In this document: in pieces, positions 35,678 through 44,793 of the stretch
How the letters are laid out: each line of letters begins with the position of its first letter
Numbering within the stretch: the stretch's first letter is position 1
Notes under the pieces: generated by a model
Told to the model about the DNA's origin: nothing
The model's database searches: none
The model's input: the letters and a program-made list of their open reading frames with translations, nothing else
Made by a program: the position numbers and the translations under genes
DNA from: PALSA-1004 sp963829085
GTDB taxonomy: Bacteria; Pseudomonadota; Gammaproteobacteria; Burkholderiales; SG8-41
DNA: 64,000 nt
Direction of reading: 5' to 3'
Assembly: GCA_963829085.1 (NCBI GenBank)
Contig: CAWHHJ010000004.1
Coordinates: forward strand, 186,001-250,000

Positions 35678-36616
35678 ATGACGCTCACTGAGCTGCGCTA
35701 CATCGTCGCGCTGGCAAGCGAGCGCCATTTCGGCCGGGCGGCGGAAAGATCTTTTGTCAGCCAGCCGACGCTTTCAGTTGCCATCAAGAAGCTCGAGGAC
35801 GAACTCGGCGTGACGATCTTTGAGCGGCAAACTTCGGACATCACAGTGACGCCGATAGGCGAGCGCATCGTCGAACAGGCGCAGCGCGTGCTCGAAGAAT
35901 GCGCGGCAATCAAGGAAATCGCCGCCAACGGTAAAGACCAGCTCGCTTCGCCGCTGCGGCTGGGCGTCATCTATACGATCGGACCCTATCTGCTGCCGCA
36001 ACTGATTCCCATCGTCCATAAGCGCGCGCCGCGCATGCCGCTGCTGCTGCAGGAAAACTACACCGTGAAGCTTGGCTCACTGCTGCGCAACGGCGACATC
36101 GATGTCGCGATTCTGTCACTGCCGTATGAGGATACGGGAATAGCGACGCAGCCGGTTTATGATGAGCCGTTTCGCGTGGTTATGCCGGCCGCCCACGCAT
36201 GGGCAAAGAAGACGAGCATAAATGCAGCGCAGTTGTGCAACGAAAAACTGCTGCTGCTCGGCGCAGGAAACTGCTTTCGTGATCAGGTGCTGCAGACGTG
36301 CGCCGGCACTAAGGGCTCGGGGTCCAGCAATATGCAACAGGCGCTCGAGGGCAGCTCGCTCGAAACAATCCGCCAGATGGTCGCGTCCGGTGTCGGCATT
36401 ACGGTGCTGCCGTCGTCAGCTGCCGAAAGCAAGTCGGCGGCCAATACCCTCGTTACCGTACGACCGTTCAGCTCGCCACAGCCCTCACGCCGCGTCGCGC
36501 TCGCGTGGCGAACGAGTTTCCCGCGGCCCCAAGCCGTCGAACTCGTGCGCAATGCAGTGCTCGCCTGCAAGGTGCCGGGAGTGACGATGTTGGCGCACGC
36601 GACTGCGACCAGTTAG
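35678..36616 (+). CDS. oxyR: OxyR-type LysR-family peroxide sensor
   Basis: 312 residues. N-terminal winged HTH (ELRYIVALASERHFGRAAER, SQPTLSVAIKKLEDELG) and a sensor domain with LLGAGNCFRDQVLQTC. The two cysteines are codons 199 and 208, exactly the numbering of the redox pair in E. coli OxyR, which forms a disulfide on contact with hydrogen peroxide. This strongly supports true OxyR over a generic LysR. It sits 9 bases after the AhpD-like gene and 105 before a rubredoxin reductase-like gene; usual partners such as ahpCF or katG are not in view. Confidence 0.94.
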   Translation: MTLTELRYIVALASERHFGRAAERSFVSQPTLSVAIKKLEDELGVTIFERQTSDITVTPIGERIVEQAQRVLEECAAIKEIAANGKDQLASPLRLGVIYTIGPYLLPQLIPIVHKRAPRMPLLLQENYTVKLGSLLRNGDIDVAILSLPYEDTGIATQPVYDEPFRVVMPAAHAWAKKTSINAAQLCNEKLLLLGAGNCFRDQVLQTCAGTKGSGSSNMQQALEGSSLETIRQMVASGVGITVLPSSAAESKSAANTLVTVRPFSSPQPSRRVALAWRTSFPRPQAVELVRNAVLACKVPGVTMLAHATATS

Positions 36617-36721
36617 GGTGCTCGAGATTGTGCTGCTTGCCGCGTGATACGGTGCAGTACAATGTGGCATGGCTTTCGCCGGTCGTTGCATCAGTGAAAG
36701 CGTAATCCCACGTAAAAGTCC

Positions 36722-37867
36722 ATGAACCCTATCGTCATCATCGGAAGCGGGCTGGCTGGCTACAATGTCGCACGCGAATTGCGCAAGCTCGACAAGCAGG
36801 CGCCGCTGACCATCATCGCCGCCGATAGCGCGCATTTCTATTCAAAGCCAATGCTGTCGAGCGCCCTCGCCTCGAAGAAGGCGCCGGAAGCTATTCCGAT
36901 GAACACTGCCGAGCAGATGGCGCAACAGCTGGGTGCGACAGTCAGACCGCGCACCAGCATTACCGCCATCGATGCGCCGAAGCATTCGGTGCGCGTCGAG
37001 AACGAGGAAATTCCCTATTCGAAACTCGTGCTGGCGCTTGGGGCAGACCAGCTCCGGCTACCGATCAGCGGCAGCGCCGCCGACCGCGTGATGACCGTCA
37101 ACGATCTCGAAGATTACGCGCGATTTCGCGAAGCTATCAAAGAGCGCAAGACTGTTGCCATCGTCGGAGCGGGCCTGATCGGATGCGAATTCGCGCAGGA
37201 CCTGTCGAGCGTCGGCTACAAAGTCGAAGTGATCGATGTCGCGAGCCAGCCGCTCCCGCGCTTGCTGCCGCCAGAAGGCGGCGCGATGATGCGAGCAAAG
37301 CTAGAAGCCAACGGGGTACGCTGGCACCTGGGCACCAGCGTCGTGTCACTCGACGCCGACGGCGCGCAGACCCGTGTCACGCTTGCCAACGGCGACGTGT
37401 TCGAGGCCGATGTCGTACTCTCCGCGATTGGACTGCGGCCCCGGACTGAACTCGCGCGTACGGCCGGGCTCGACGTGAAGCGCGGCATTGTCGTCGACCG
37501 AAGCTTGCAGACCAGCGAGTCCGATATCTATGCGCTCGGCGATTGCGCCGAAGTCGAAGGGCTCGTATTGCCGTTCGTGATGCCCATCATGCATGGCGCC
37601 CGCGCACTGGCAGCGACGCTCGCAGGAAAGCCAACGCCGCTCGCCTACCCCGCAATGCCGGTGCTCGTGAAAACGCCATGCTGTCCGACGATCGTCTCGC
37701 CGCCTGCCGTCGATGCGGTCGGCCAGTGGGACGTAGTCACAGAAGCAGAGAGCGTCAAAGCGCTGTTCCGCGGCGCCGACGGCAAGCTGTTGGGCTTCGC
37801 GCTGAACGGCAAAGCGACAGCCGAGCGCGCCGCGCTGACTCAGCAGTTACCGGCGGTCATGCATTAA
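36722..37867 (+). CDS. FAD/NAD-dependent oxidoreductase, rubredoxin reductase-like
   Basis: 381 residues. FAD-binding VIIGSGLAGYNVARELRK at the N-terminus, NAD-binding TVAIVGAGLIGCEFAQDLSS in the middle, and the second FAD motif DIYALGDCAEVEGL near 270, followed by a short C-terminal domain. The order and length match rubredoxin-NAD(+) reductases, which feed electrons from NADH to rubredoxin for peroxide reduction or alkane oxidation. The opening MNPIVIIGSGLAGY is characteristic. No rubredoxin gene is in the window. Placed after oxyR on the same strand. Confidence 0.92.
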   Translation: MNPIVIIGSGLAGYNVARELRKLDKQAPLTIIAADSAHFYSKPMLSSALASKKAPEAIPMNTAEQMAQQLGATVRPRTSITAIDAPKHSVRVENEEIPYSKLVLALGADQLRLPISGSAADRVMTVNDLEDYARFREAIKERKTVAIVGAGLIGCEFAQDLSSVGYKVEVIDVASQPLPRLLPPEGGAMMRAKLEANGVRWHLGTSVVSLDADGAQTRVTLANGDVFEADVVLSAIGLRPRTELARTAGLDVKRGIVVDRSLQTSESDIYALGDCAEVEGLVLPFVMPIMHGARALAATLAGKPTPLAYPAMPVLVKTPCCPTIVSPPAVDAVGQWDVVTEAESVKALFRGADGKLLGFALNGKATAERAALTQQLPAVMH

Positions 37868-37900
37868 ACGCGCGCGAACGACCGGAAACTCAGGATCGCG

Positions 37901-38761
37901 CTAGTTAATGACCGGCCAGCAGCGCTCAAGCGCAGCAACTACCCAGTTGCTTTTGGCGTCGAACGTACTGTAATTGACCGCGCTGTTGTCATGCGCCTGA
38001 ATGCGATGCAGTGCCGATGACCGCAGATTGGCGTCGCTAATCACGTGTCCAATACGGCGATAGCGTTCGATCTCGATTGCAATTTCCTCGCGCGGTCCAT
38101 TGCTGAACCACATCCACTGCGCGACGAATTCCTGTGCGAGCGTTTCGAGTTCGCGGAAATCGCGATCGGCAAGCGGCCGCGCAGGGTCTAGGTCTTGATA
38201 TTGGATATTGTCGCTAACGATTTTCCAGGAACGCTGCCATTCCGCCGCGCCCTGAGTGGCCAGGAGCTCTATCGAGTCCGCTGCTGAATCGCGTGCAACA
38301 AGGAAGAGTGCATCTTCCTTCGCGGTCAAGGTATAGCCGCGCCATTCATCGCGGCCGCTTCGAGTTGCGCTAAGAGCAAGCTTCACCGAACCGTCCGCGG
38401 CGAGCATGATCGCGATGCCGGCGTGACCTTGCGCTCGGGCAGTGGCCTCGACGTTCTGCTCCGCGAGCATTCCGTTTGCGATGCGCGCAGTTCCGCGCTC
38501 GAGGGTTCCGGCATTGAACCAGTCGACAGTCACCGTTACTGCGGGGATTTCAGCCGATGCCAGCGCAAACGGCGGGAAGGGGATGCCAGTGACGACTTTC
38601 ATGTCGTAATGCAGCGTATCGTTTGAATGCTGCTCGGCAAAGTCGCCGGTGACCTCGTGCTCCGCCAGCAGCACTTTCAATCGCACATCGAACGCCGGAA
38701 GCTGGTTTTCCGGCCCGGTGATCCGAAATGTAACGTGAGTGAGCATGTTTTCGGTACTCAT
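37901..38761 (-). CDS. Unrecognised protein, 286 residues, translationally coupled to the MFS gene
   Basis: Not recognised. The true start is ATG 38761, overlapping the MFS stop by four bases (ATGA); the longer frame upstream is a shadow of the transporter. Content: beta-rich N-terminal domain (HVTFRITGPENQLPAFDVRL), VTVTVDWFNAGTLERGTARI, and a C-terminal helical domain (FRELETLAQEFVAQWMWFSN, EEIAIEIERYRRIGHVI). No signal peptide or membrane helix. The ATGA coupling implies a role tied to the transporter or to MetY upstream. Confidence 0.75.
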   Translation of the reverse strand: MSTENMLTHVTFRITGPENQLPAFDVRLKVLLAEHEVTGDFAEQHSNDTLHYDMKVVTGIPFPPFALASAEIPAVTVTVDWFNAGTLERGTARIANGMLAEQNVEATARAQGHAGIAIMLAADGSVKLALSATRSGRDEWRGYTLTAKEDALFLVARDSAADSIELLATQGAAEWQRSWKIVSDNIQYQDLDPARPLADRDFRELETLAQEFVAQWMWFSNGPREEIAIEIERYRRIGHVISDANLRSSALHRIQAHDNSAVNYSTFDAKSNWVVAALERCWPVIN

Positions 38762-39936
38762 GTCGCCATCCTGCGAAAGTACGTCATCGCTCCGATCAGC
38801 GTTATGGCGCCAATTACGATGTATGCAATCGAATAGCTGGTGCTGGCGGCGACTATCGCCCAAAACGCAAAGGGCGCCACGACGACGCCGAGATACGTGA
38901 ACGCCAGGGAAGCGCCGGTGGCAAGCGCGACATCGCCGCCCGGCGCAATGCGGGCGACTTCCGCAACGTAGACGCCATTCCATCCGAGCGCAGTTGTACC
39001 GAACACTATGCACAGCACGACGATAGCGGCGAAGGGCCACCCGACGCTCACCTGGCTCAGCGCAAACGCCGACAACGCCATGACGATGCCGATCAATCCC
39101 AGCACTGTGCGCGCGCTGCCGAGCGCATCTGCCGCGATACCCCATACGATGCGGCCGATGATGCCGCCGAGCATTGACGCCGAAAGCGCGAAGCCGGCGT
39201 TGGTCACGCTCAATCCCGCGCGTTCGGTCAGGAACACGACAAGAAACGAGGCGAGACACATCTGGATTCCCGCATAGGTAAACGATGCCAGCGAAACCTG
39301 GCGCAGCTCCGCATGTGCGAACACCATGCGCACGAGCGCAATAAGCGATGGGCGCGACTTATAGCGCGCGTGGACGTCTGCACGATCGAAGCGCCGGCGC
39401 GCCGGTTCTAGCGCAAACGCGCATAGCAGGTTCAGTGCTGCGATCGCCAGCGCTGTCGCCTTCCACCCATGAGCGAGCAGCAATACGGGCACCACCGCGC
39501 CGGCGATGGCGCCGCCCACCGGGACGCCGGTTTGCCGGATGGACATGATTAGGTTACGTATGCGTTCGGGTGTGCGCGTGACAAGAATTTCGGAGCTGGC
39601 CGGAGTTAATGGTCCATAGCCCGAACCGATGAACATTGCACCCACTGCGACAGCGACCGGGTGACCAAGCACACACAAGGCGAGACCAGTACCGGCGAGC
39701 AACAGACAACTCTGGCTTACGCGCACGGCGCCGAGGCGGGAAATGAAGCTGCCACCCATCGGCGCGGACAGCGTTGCCAGCGTATACATGAGCGCGGTAA
39801 AAATGCCGATGGAGCTTGCGGCGACGCCGATATCACGATGCGCGGTCGGCGTGAGAATCGCCGGCGTGAATACGGCCAGTGACACCGTCGACTGAACGAG
39901 CAGCGTTACCGCCAGCGCAACCGCAAGGTCCTTCAT
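38758..39936 (-). CDS. MFS transporter
   Basis: 392 residues with about twelve hydrophobic segments (for example LAVALAVTLLVQSTVSLAVF, VAVAVGAMFIGSGYGPLTPA, GIIGRIVWGIAADALG). The loop 2-3 region and the central basic linker (EPARRRFDRADVHARYKSRP) are typical of major facilitator antiporters. ATG 39936 lies 10 bases after the metY stop; the longer in-frame form overlaps metY. The substrate is unknown; its operon position suggests a sulfur compound or amino acid, but that is weak. Confidence 0.9.
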   Translation of the reverse strand: MKDLAVALAVTLLVQSTVSLAVFTPAILTPTAHRDIGVAASSIGIFTALMYTLATLSAPMGGSFISRLGAVRVSQSCLLLAGTGLALCVLGHPVAVAVGAMFIGSGYGPLTPASSEILVTRTPERIRNLIMSIRQTGVPVGGAIAGAVVPVLLLAHGWKATALAIAALNLLCAFALEPARRRFDRADVHARYKSRPSLIALVRMVFAHAELRQVSLASFTYAGIQMCLASFLVVFLTERAGLSVTNAGFALSASMLGGIIGRIVWGIAADALGSARTVLGLIGIVMALSAFALSQVSVGWPFAAIVVLCIVFGTTALGWNGVYVAEVARIAPGGDVALATGASLAFTYLGVVVAPFAFWAIVAASTSYSIAYIVIGAITLIGAMTYFRRMAT

Positions 39937-39946
39937 GGACGCCCGG

Positions 39947-41236
39947 TCACGCGCGTTGCGCGGCGACGAGTGCCTGGTCGATGTCCCAAAGAATGTCGTC
40001 GATGTTCTCGATGCCAATCGATAGCCGGATCATGTCCGGTGTGACGCCCGCCTTCACCTGTTCCTCCTCGGACAATTGGCGGTGCGTCGTGGATGCGGGA
40101 TGAATAACCAGCGTCTTGGCGTCACCGACATTCGCGAGATGGCTCATGAATTGAGCAGCATCGATAAATTTCACACCTGCGGCCTGTCCGCCTTTGATGC
40201 CGAACGTCATGATCGCGCTGGCGCCTTTCGGCAGATATTTCCGAGCGAGCGCGTGATACTTGCTGCTTGTTAGCCCGGGATAGTTAACCCATGAAACGCT
40301 CTTGTGCGATTCGAGAAATTGCGCGACCGCCAGCGCGTTGCTGCAATGGCGTTCCATTCTCACATGCAATGTTTCGAGACCCTGCAGCAACAGGAAAGCG
40401 TTGAATGGCGATAACGCCGAGCCCAAAGTGCGCAGCGTTTCCATGCGCACTTTCATGGTGTAGCCGAAATCCCCGAAGGTCTCATAAAAGCGCACGCCAT
40501 GATAGCCGCGCGACGGTTCGACCATTTCGGGGAACTTGCCGTTGTCCCACGGGAATTTACCCGATTCGACAATGATGCCGCCCATGGTTGTGCCATGACC
40601 GCCGATATACTTCGTCGCCGAGTGCACGACGATGTCAGCGCCGGCTTCGAATGGCCGGCACAGATACGGCGAGGCAAACGTATTGTCGATTACCAGCGGA
40701 ATACCGGCATCTTTCGCGATTGCCGCGACCGCTTCGATGTCGAGCACATTGATCTGAGGGTTTCCGATCGTCTCCGCGTATAACAGCTTCGTCTTTTTCG
40801 TCAGCGCTTTTTTGAAGTTTTGAGGGTCATCCGGATTCACGAAGGTTGTGTTGATGCCAAGATTGCGCAGATTCACTTCGAACAGCGCGTAAGTGCCGCC
40901 GTAGAGGGCACTCGACGACACGATCTCATCACCCTGCTTACAGAGCGTGAGCACCGCAGCGGTCTCGGCCGCCTGACCGGTGGCCAAAGCAAGTGCCGCC
41001 CGTCCGCCTTCCAAAGCAGCGACGCGCTCCTCCAGTACTGCGGTGGTGGGATTCGAAATGCGGGTGTACACATTGCCGAATGTCTGCAGATTGAAGAGAC
41101 TCGCCGCATGATCTGCGCTGTCGAACACGTACGAGGTCGTCTGGTAGATCGGAACCGCACGCGAACCGGTAGCGGCGTCGGGTAGTTGGCCCGCGTGCAG
41201 GCATAGCGTTTCGATGCCGTATTTTCTGTCAGCCAT
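39947..41236 (-). CDS. metY: O-acetylhomoserine sulfhydrylase (Cys/Met metabolism PLP enzyme)
   Basis: 429 residues. PLP-dependent enzyme that makes homocysteine from O-acetylhomoserine and sulfide. Landmarks: ETLCLHAGQLPDAATGSRAV, YTRISNPTTAVLEERVAALE, VIDNTFASPYLCRPFEAGAD, the PLP lysine in HSATKYIGGHG, and the ending TPDMIRLSIGIENIDDILWD. The length of about 430 residues distinguishes MetY from the shorter cystathionine synthases. Could use sulfite or sulfide released elsewhere in metabolism, but no direct link to the sulfatases is shown. First of three tightly spaced minus-strand genes. Confidence 0.95.
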   Translation of the reverse strand: MADRKYGIETLCLHAGQLPDAATGSRAVPIYQTTSYVFDSADHAASLFNLQTFGNVYTRISNPTTAVLEERVAALEGGRAALALATGQAAETAAVLTLCKQGDEIVSSSALYGGTYALFEVNLRNLGINTTFVNPDDPQNFKKALTKKTKLLYAETIGNPQINVLDIEAVAAIAKDAGIPLVIDNTFASPYLCRPFEAGADIVVHSATKYIGGHGTTMGGIIVESGKFPWDNGKFPEMVEPSRGYHGVRFYETFGDFGYTMKVRMETLRTLGSALSPFNAFLLLQGLETLHVRMERHCSNALAVAQFLESHKSVSWVNYPGLTSSKYHALARKYLPKGASAIMTFGIKGGQAAGVKFIDAAQFMSHLANVGDAKTLVIHPASTTHRQLSEEEQVKAGVTPDMIRLSIGIENIDDILWDIDQALVAAQRA

Positions 41237-41289
41237 AGCAGAGGTTTGTATGCGAGCCGTGGAAGTGATGAAGCGGCGAACTCAGTGAG

Positions 41290-41622
41290 CTAGCCGCCAA
41301 TAAAGTTGACGAACACCATTGCCGACCAGGGATTCGCGACATACAGCGCCGCTGGAACGACGGCGGGAAGACAACGCGGACCCTTATAGTCGCGCAGATA
41401 ACCGATCACGCAGGCTGCCAGTCCTGCGATTGAAATCCACCAGCCGGCGATAAAACCCGCTGCCTGCACGCCGCCACGCTGTGTTAACAATTGACCCGGC
41501 AGCACACGCAGGTCCGGCACCATTACGGCAGCGTACACCAGCGTCGCAAGAAATATAACCCATGCAGCGATGCTGGCGATGAATCCGCAGGTGACATAAC
41601 GGCCGCAGCTTAGAATTTTCAT
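41290..41622 (-). CDS. Hypothetical membrane protein, 110 residues
   Basis: Unrecognised. Two clear transmembrane helices (FIASIAAWVIFLATLVYAAV, FIAGWWISIAGLAACVIGYL) and a third, weaker hydrophobic end (AVVPAALYVANPW). Begins at ATG 41622; the upstream in-frame start at 41670 is possible. Same strand as metY, 53 bases upstream of it. Confidence 0.65.
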   Translation of the reverse strand: MKILSCGRYVTCGFIASIAAWVIFLATLVYAAVMVPDLRVLPGQLLTQRGGVQAAGFIAGWWISIAGLAACVIGYLRDYKGPRCLPAVVPAALYVANPWSAMVFVNFIGG

Positions 41623-41727
41623 TGAGCCATGGGTAATGCTGCGCTGAATAGACGGGCCAGCGACAGACACGCGTCCATTGAGATTTTACCCGCAACGCCA
41701 TGGGCTTTGCTTACGTAGGAGCGTTTA

Positions 41728-42192
41728 CTATGCGGGACGAGGGCGCCTGGCGGAGATGACGCCGGTATTCACACCCGCCCAGTTCAGACCGCCAAACAAG
41801 CGTGCGTACTCGATTTTCACGCATCGATCCATCACCACTTCCAGCCCTGCCTTGCGCGCTTTGTCCGCTGCGCTGTCATTGATGACACCGATCTGCATCC
41901 ACAGCACGCGGGCGCCGATTGTGATGGCCTCATCGGCTATCTGCGGCATCTCCTCACTTTTGCGAAAGCAATCGACCATGTCGATCTCGTGGGGAATATC
42001 GCGAAGCGTCGCATAGCACTTCTGCCCGAGCACCTCGCCATAGCTCGGATTAACAGGTATTACTTGGTAACCGTGATCGAGCATGTACTTCGCAGCAAAG
42101 TAGCTGGGCCGATACCAGTTGGCCGACAAACCCACCATTGCAATCACACGAGTGTCTTGCAGGATGCGGCGCAGCGTTGCAATGTCAGACAT
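41728..42192 (-). CDS. CoA-binding domain protein
   Basis: 154 residues. Stand-alone Rossmann-type CoA-binding domain: IAMVGLSANWYRPSYFAAKY, YQVIPVNPSYGEVLG, IDMVDCFRKSEEMPQIADEA, VLWMQIGVINDSAADKARKA and VVMDRCVKIEYARL. This is the YccU-like family, close in sequence to the CoA-binding part of acyl-CoA synthetases; its role is unclear. ATG 42192 or an in-frame GTG at 42216 are both possible starts. Confidence 0.9.
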   Translation of the reverse strand: MSDIATLRRILQDTRVIAMVGLSANWYRPSYFAAKYMLDHGYQVIPVNPSYGEVLGQKCYATLRDIPHEIDMVDCFRKSEEMPQIADEAITIGARVLWMQIGVINDSAADKARKAGLEVVMDRCVKIEYARLFGGLNWAGVNTGVISARRPRPA

Positions 42193-42421
42193 GGAAGGAG
42201 TTCGTAAGGCGCTCACTCGAATGCAACAATTCTAGCATCGCGTCATGCCCGGTCTGCCAATGCGGAAATCTTCAATAGAGTTGCCTTCATCATACTTTTT
42301 CTTTTAAATAGTGGCGCAGCGTGAGCACGCGGTCAACGAAATCGTGCTGCATGTGGGGATGCGCTCGACGCAACGGCCGCCCGGTAATTTCAAGAATACC
42401 AACGTTTCTAAAGGAGAACAC

Positions 42422-43201
42422 ATGCCGCTCGTCAAACACAAGATCAAACGCTACGGTTGGGTCGCCGATACACCGGATTTTCGCGACCATCTCTATGGGG
42501 CGCCCGTCGCGGCGCTCGTCAAGCTTCCACCGAAGGTTGACCTTCGCCCGCAATGCCCGAAGACAATCTACGATCAGGGTCAGCTAGGCAGCTGTACAGG
42601 CAACGCGATCGCGTGCGCAATGCAGTTCAACCGCATGAAGCTCAAGCGCAAGCCTAATTTCATCCCGTCGCGGCTTTTCATCTATTACAACGAGCGCGAC
42701 ATGGAAGACACGATCGCTTCTGACAGCGGTGCGCAGATCCGCGACGGCATCAAGAGTGTTGCCAAGCTGGGCGACTGCCCCGAAACCGATTGGCCGTACG
42801 ACATCTCGAAGTTCGCGACCAAACCGCCCGCGCAGTGCTACACCAAAGCCGCCAAGTACAAGACAGTTCTTTACCAGCGGGTATCGCAGAGCCTGAACCA
42901 GATGAAAGGATGCCTTGCCTCGGGTTTCCCGTTTGTCTTCGGCTTTTCGGTCTATGACAGCTTCGAAAGTGCGGCCGTCGCCAGATCCGGCGTCGTTCCT
43001 ATGCCGGGCGCGACCGAGAAGCAAATCGGTGGCCATGCGGTGCTTGCGGTCGGCTATGACGACAAGGAGCAGCGCTTCCTCGTGCGGAATTCGTGGGGAC
43101 CGAAATGGGGTATCGGCGGCTATTTCACGATGCCTTACGCATATATGACCGACTCGAATCTGGCAGACGATCTATGGACCATACGCGTGGTGGCTAGTTA
43201 G
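42422..43201 (+). CDS. Papain-family (C1) cysteine peptidase without pro-region
   Basis: 259 residues. Active-site blocks: YDQGQLGSCTGNAIACAMQF (oxyanion Gln52, nucleophile Cys58), GGHAVLAVGYDDKEQRFLVR (His) and NSWGPKWGIGGYFTMPY (Asn). The start at ATG 42422 follows AAAGGAGAACAC, leaving only about 45 residues before the catalytic core: no signal peptide and no inhibitory pro-domain. The N-terminal KRYGWVADTPDFRDH is typical of bacterial C1 proteins of this sort. Substrate unknown; it stands alone between unrelated genes. Confidence 0.92.
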   Translation: MPLVKHKIKRYGWVADTPDFRDHLYGAPVAALVKLPPKVDLRPQCPKTIYDQGQLGSCTGNAIACAMQFNRMKLKRKPNFIPSRLFIYYNERDMEDTIASDSGAQIRDGIKSVAKLGDCPETDWPYDISKFATKPPAQCYTKAAKYKTVLYQRVSQSLNQMKGCLASGFPFVFGFSVYDSFESAAVARSGVVPMPGATEKQIGGHAVLAVGYDDKEQRFLVRNSWGPKWGIGGYFTMPYAYMTDSNLADDLWTIRVVAS

Positions 43202-43374
43202 ACCGGGAAGCTGACGCTCAGCCGCGCAAAGCGCACGCGGAAGCGACCACTATCGTATGTCATGTGGGTAAGTCGGCAAACGTTGACGCCGCACGCTTAC
43301 TTGTGTGCACAGTCGTCGGCCGGACGCAACCGGCCGACGTTCGCGTATTCGTCGGTTCAGTGTAAGCTCAGCGC

Positions 43375-44361
43375 ATGCTTGCCCGCCGCAGAATCGTCAT
43401 TGCGCTCGGACTCAGCGCGCTGACAAGAGCGCAATTCACATTTGCTCAGCAACAAAAAAGTCATCGGATCGGCTATCTCGCGAACGATCCGCAGCGCGGC
43501 AGTCCGACGTTTGCGGCACTGGTCGGCGGGCTCGAAGAACTGGGCTGGATAGAGGGCAAGAATATTGAAATCCGCTTTAGAGCGAGCGGCGGGCGCGACG
43601 AAGAATTTGCTCCGGCCGTCGCGGATTTAATACGCGAGGAAGTGGATGTCATCGTGACAACAGGATCAGGGTCGACGCGCGCGGCGATGGCAGGGACCAA
43701 GACGATTCCCATAGTCTTCGCGTCCGCCGCGAATCCAGTCGAACAGAAATTCGTCGCGAGCCTATCGCGGCCTGGCGGCAACGTTACCGGACTTGCGCTG
43801 CTGCTGCAGGAGGTAGGCGCCCGGCGGCTGCAGTTGCTGAAGGAGATCTTGCCGCGCGCCAAGACGTTTGCGCGCTTGTATTCGTCGGTGAGTATCGTCG
43901 ACATGCAACCGTCTTTAATTCGCGAGAACGACCAGGCGGCACGCAAGCTCGATGTCACGGTCGAGCACATGGCAGTCGCAAAACCGGAAGAGATTGATGC
44001 AATATTCGAACGAGCTGCCGCACGGCGAGTAGAGGCGCTCATCGTGGAGCCCGAAGCGGTCTTCGCGCCGAATCGCGCACGGATGGCAGCGCTGGCGCTC
44101 AGGCACCGGTTGCCGATGATGTGCGCGGATGCGCGCTATGCGGAAGCCGGCGCGCTCATTTCTTACGGCGAGAATTTCCCGTCACGATATCGGCGCGCTG
44201 CGCGTCTTGTGGACAAGATTCTGCGCGGTGCGAAGCCCGGGGACATTCCCGTTGAGCAGGCATCGCAATTCGAGCTCGTGATCAATCTGAAAACTGCAGC
44301 GGCGCTTAAGCTGTCAATTCCCCAGTCCACGCTATTGCAGGCGGATCGACTGATTAACTAA
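43375..44361 (+). CDS. ABC transporter substrate-binding protein (TrpX/YtzB-like 'ABC_sub_bind' family)
   Basis: 328 residues. Leader MLARRRIVIALGLSALTRAQ followed by HRIGYLANDPQRGSPTFAAL, GLEELGWIEGKNIEIRFRAS, DVIVTTGSGSTRAAMAGTKT, IPIVFASAANPVEQKFVASL, SRPGGNVTGLALL and LVINLKTAAALKLSIPQSTL. This is a very common periplasmic binding-protein family, related to tryptophan and purine uptake proteins. No permease or ATPase gene is beside it, so it is an orphan that must use membrane parts encoded elsewhere. Confidence 0.93.
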   Translation: MLARRRIVIALGLSALTRAQFTFAQQQKSHRIGYLANDPQRGSPTFAALVGGLEELGWIEGKNIEIRFRASGGRDEEFAPAVADLIREEVDVIVTTGSGSTRAAMAGTKTIPIVFASAANPVEQKFVASLSRPGGNVTGLALLLQEVGARRLQLLKEILPRAKTFARLYSSVSIVDMQPSLIRENDQAARKLDVTVEHMAVAKPEEIDAIFERAAARRVEALIVEPEAVFAPNRARMAALALRHRLPMMCADARYAEAGALISYGENFPSRYRRAARLVDKILRGAKPGDIPVEQASQFELVINLKTAAALKLSIPQSTLLQADRLIN

Positions 44362-44423
44362 CGCTTTATTCCAGCTAACGGCGAGCACGCTGGCAGCCAA
44401 GCGCTCGTAATGTCAGCGTAACA

Positions 44424-44618
44424 TTACTTACGCGATCGTTTCTTTTTCTTTGCCGCTTCCGGAGCGCGAACTTCCTTCATCTTCAGATCATGCTTGCTCG
44501 CAAAGGCGCGGATATCCTCGATCATGCCCTGTCTCTCCTTTGCATCAGCCACCGTGCCTGTGATCAGTATCCGGATGCTGTACGGCTTGGGATGCCCAAC
44601 GGCAACTAAACATGACAT
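44424..44618 (-). CDS. Small basic protein, 64 residues
   Basis: Unrecognised. Begins at ATG 44618 with an AAGGAG site upstream. The core (SIRILITGTVADAKERQGMI, EDIRAFASKHDLK) looks like a short alpha/beta unit, and the tail APEAAKKKKRSRK is strongly basic, suggesting nucleic-acid or membrane contact. It lies 175 bases downstream of the ATP-grasp gene on the same strand. Confidence 0.6.
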   Translation of the reverse strand: MSCLVAVGHPKPYSIRILITGTVADAKERQGMIEDIRAFASKHDLKMKEVRAPEAAKKKKRSRK

Positions 44619-44793
44619 ATCATCTCCTTCATTTCGTCAGTAGTGAACACATCAGGCAGGCTCGATTGGCGAGCCCATCGTTCGCCATGCGATCGAACCA
44701 AGTGTATGCCCGTGCTTGGCATTACCGCAAGCAGCCGTCGGACGTATCGGGCTTGCGGCCAGGAACAGACGCTGCCCATTGACGTTTGCACCA

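Noticed and set aside
38762..39259. N-terminal extension of the 37901 frame through the MFS gene
   Set aside because: It is an alternate-frame reading of the transporter; the ATGA overlap at 38758-38761 gives the natural start.
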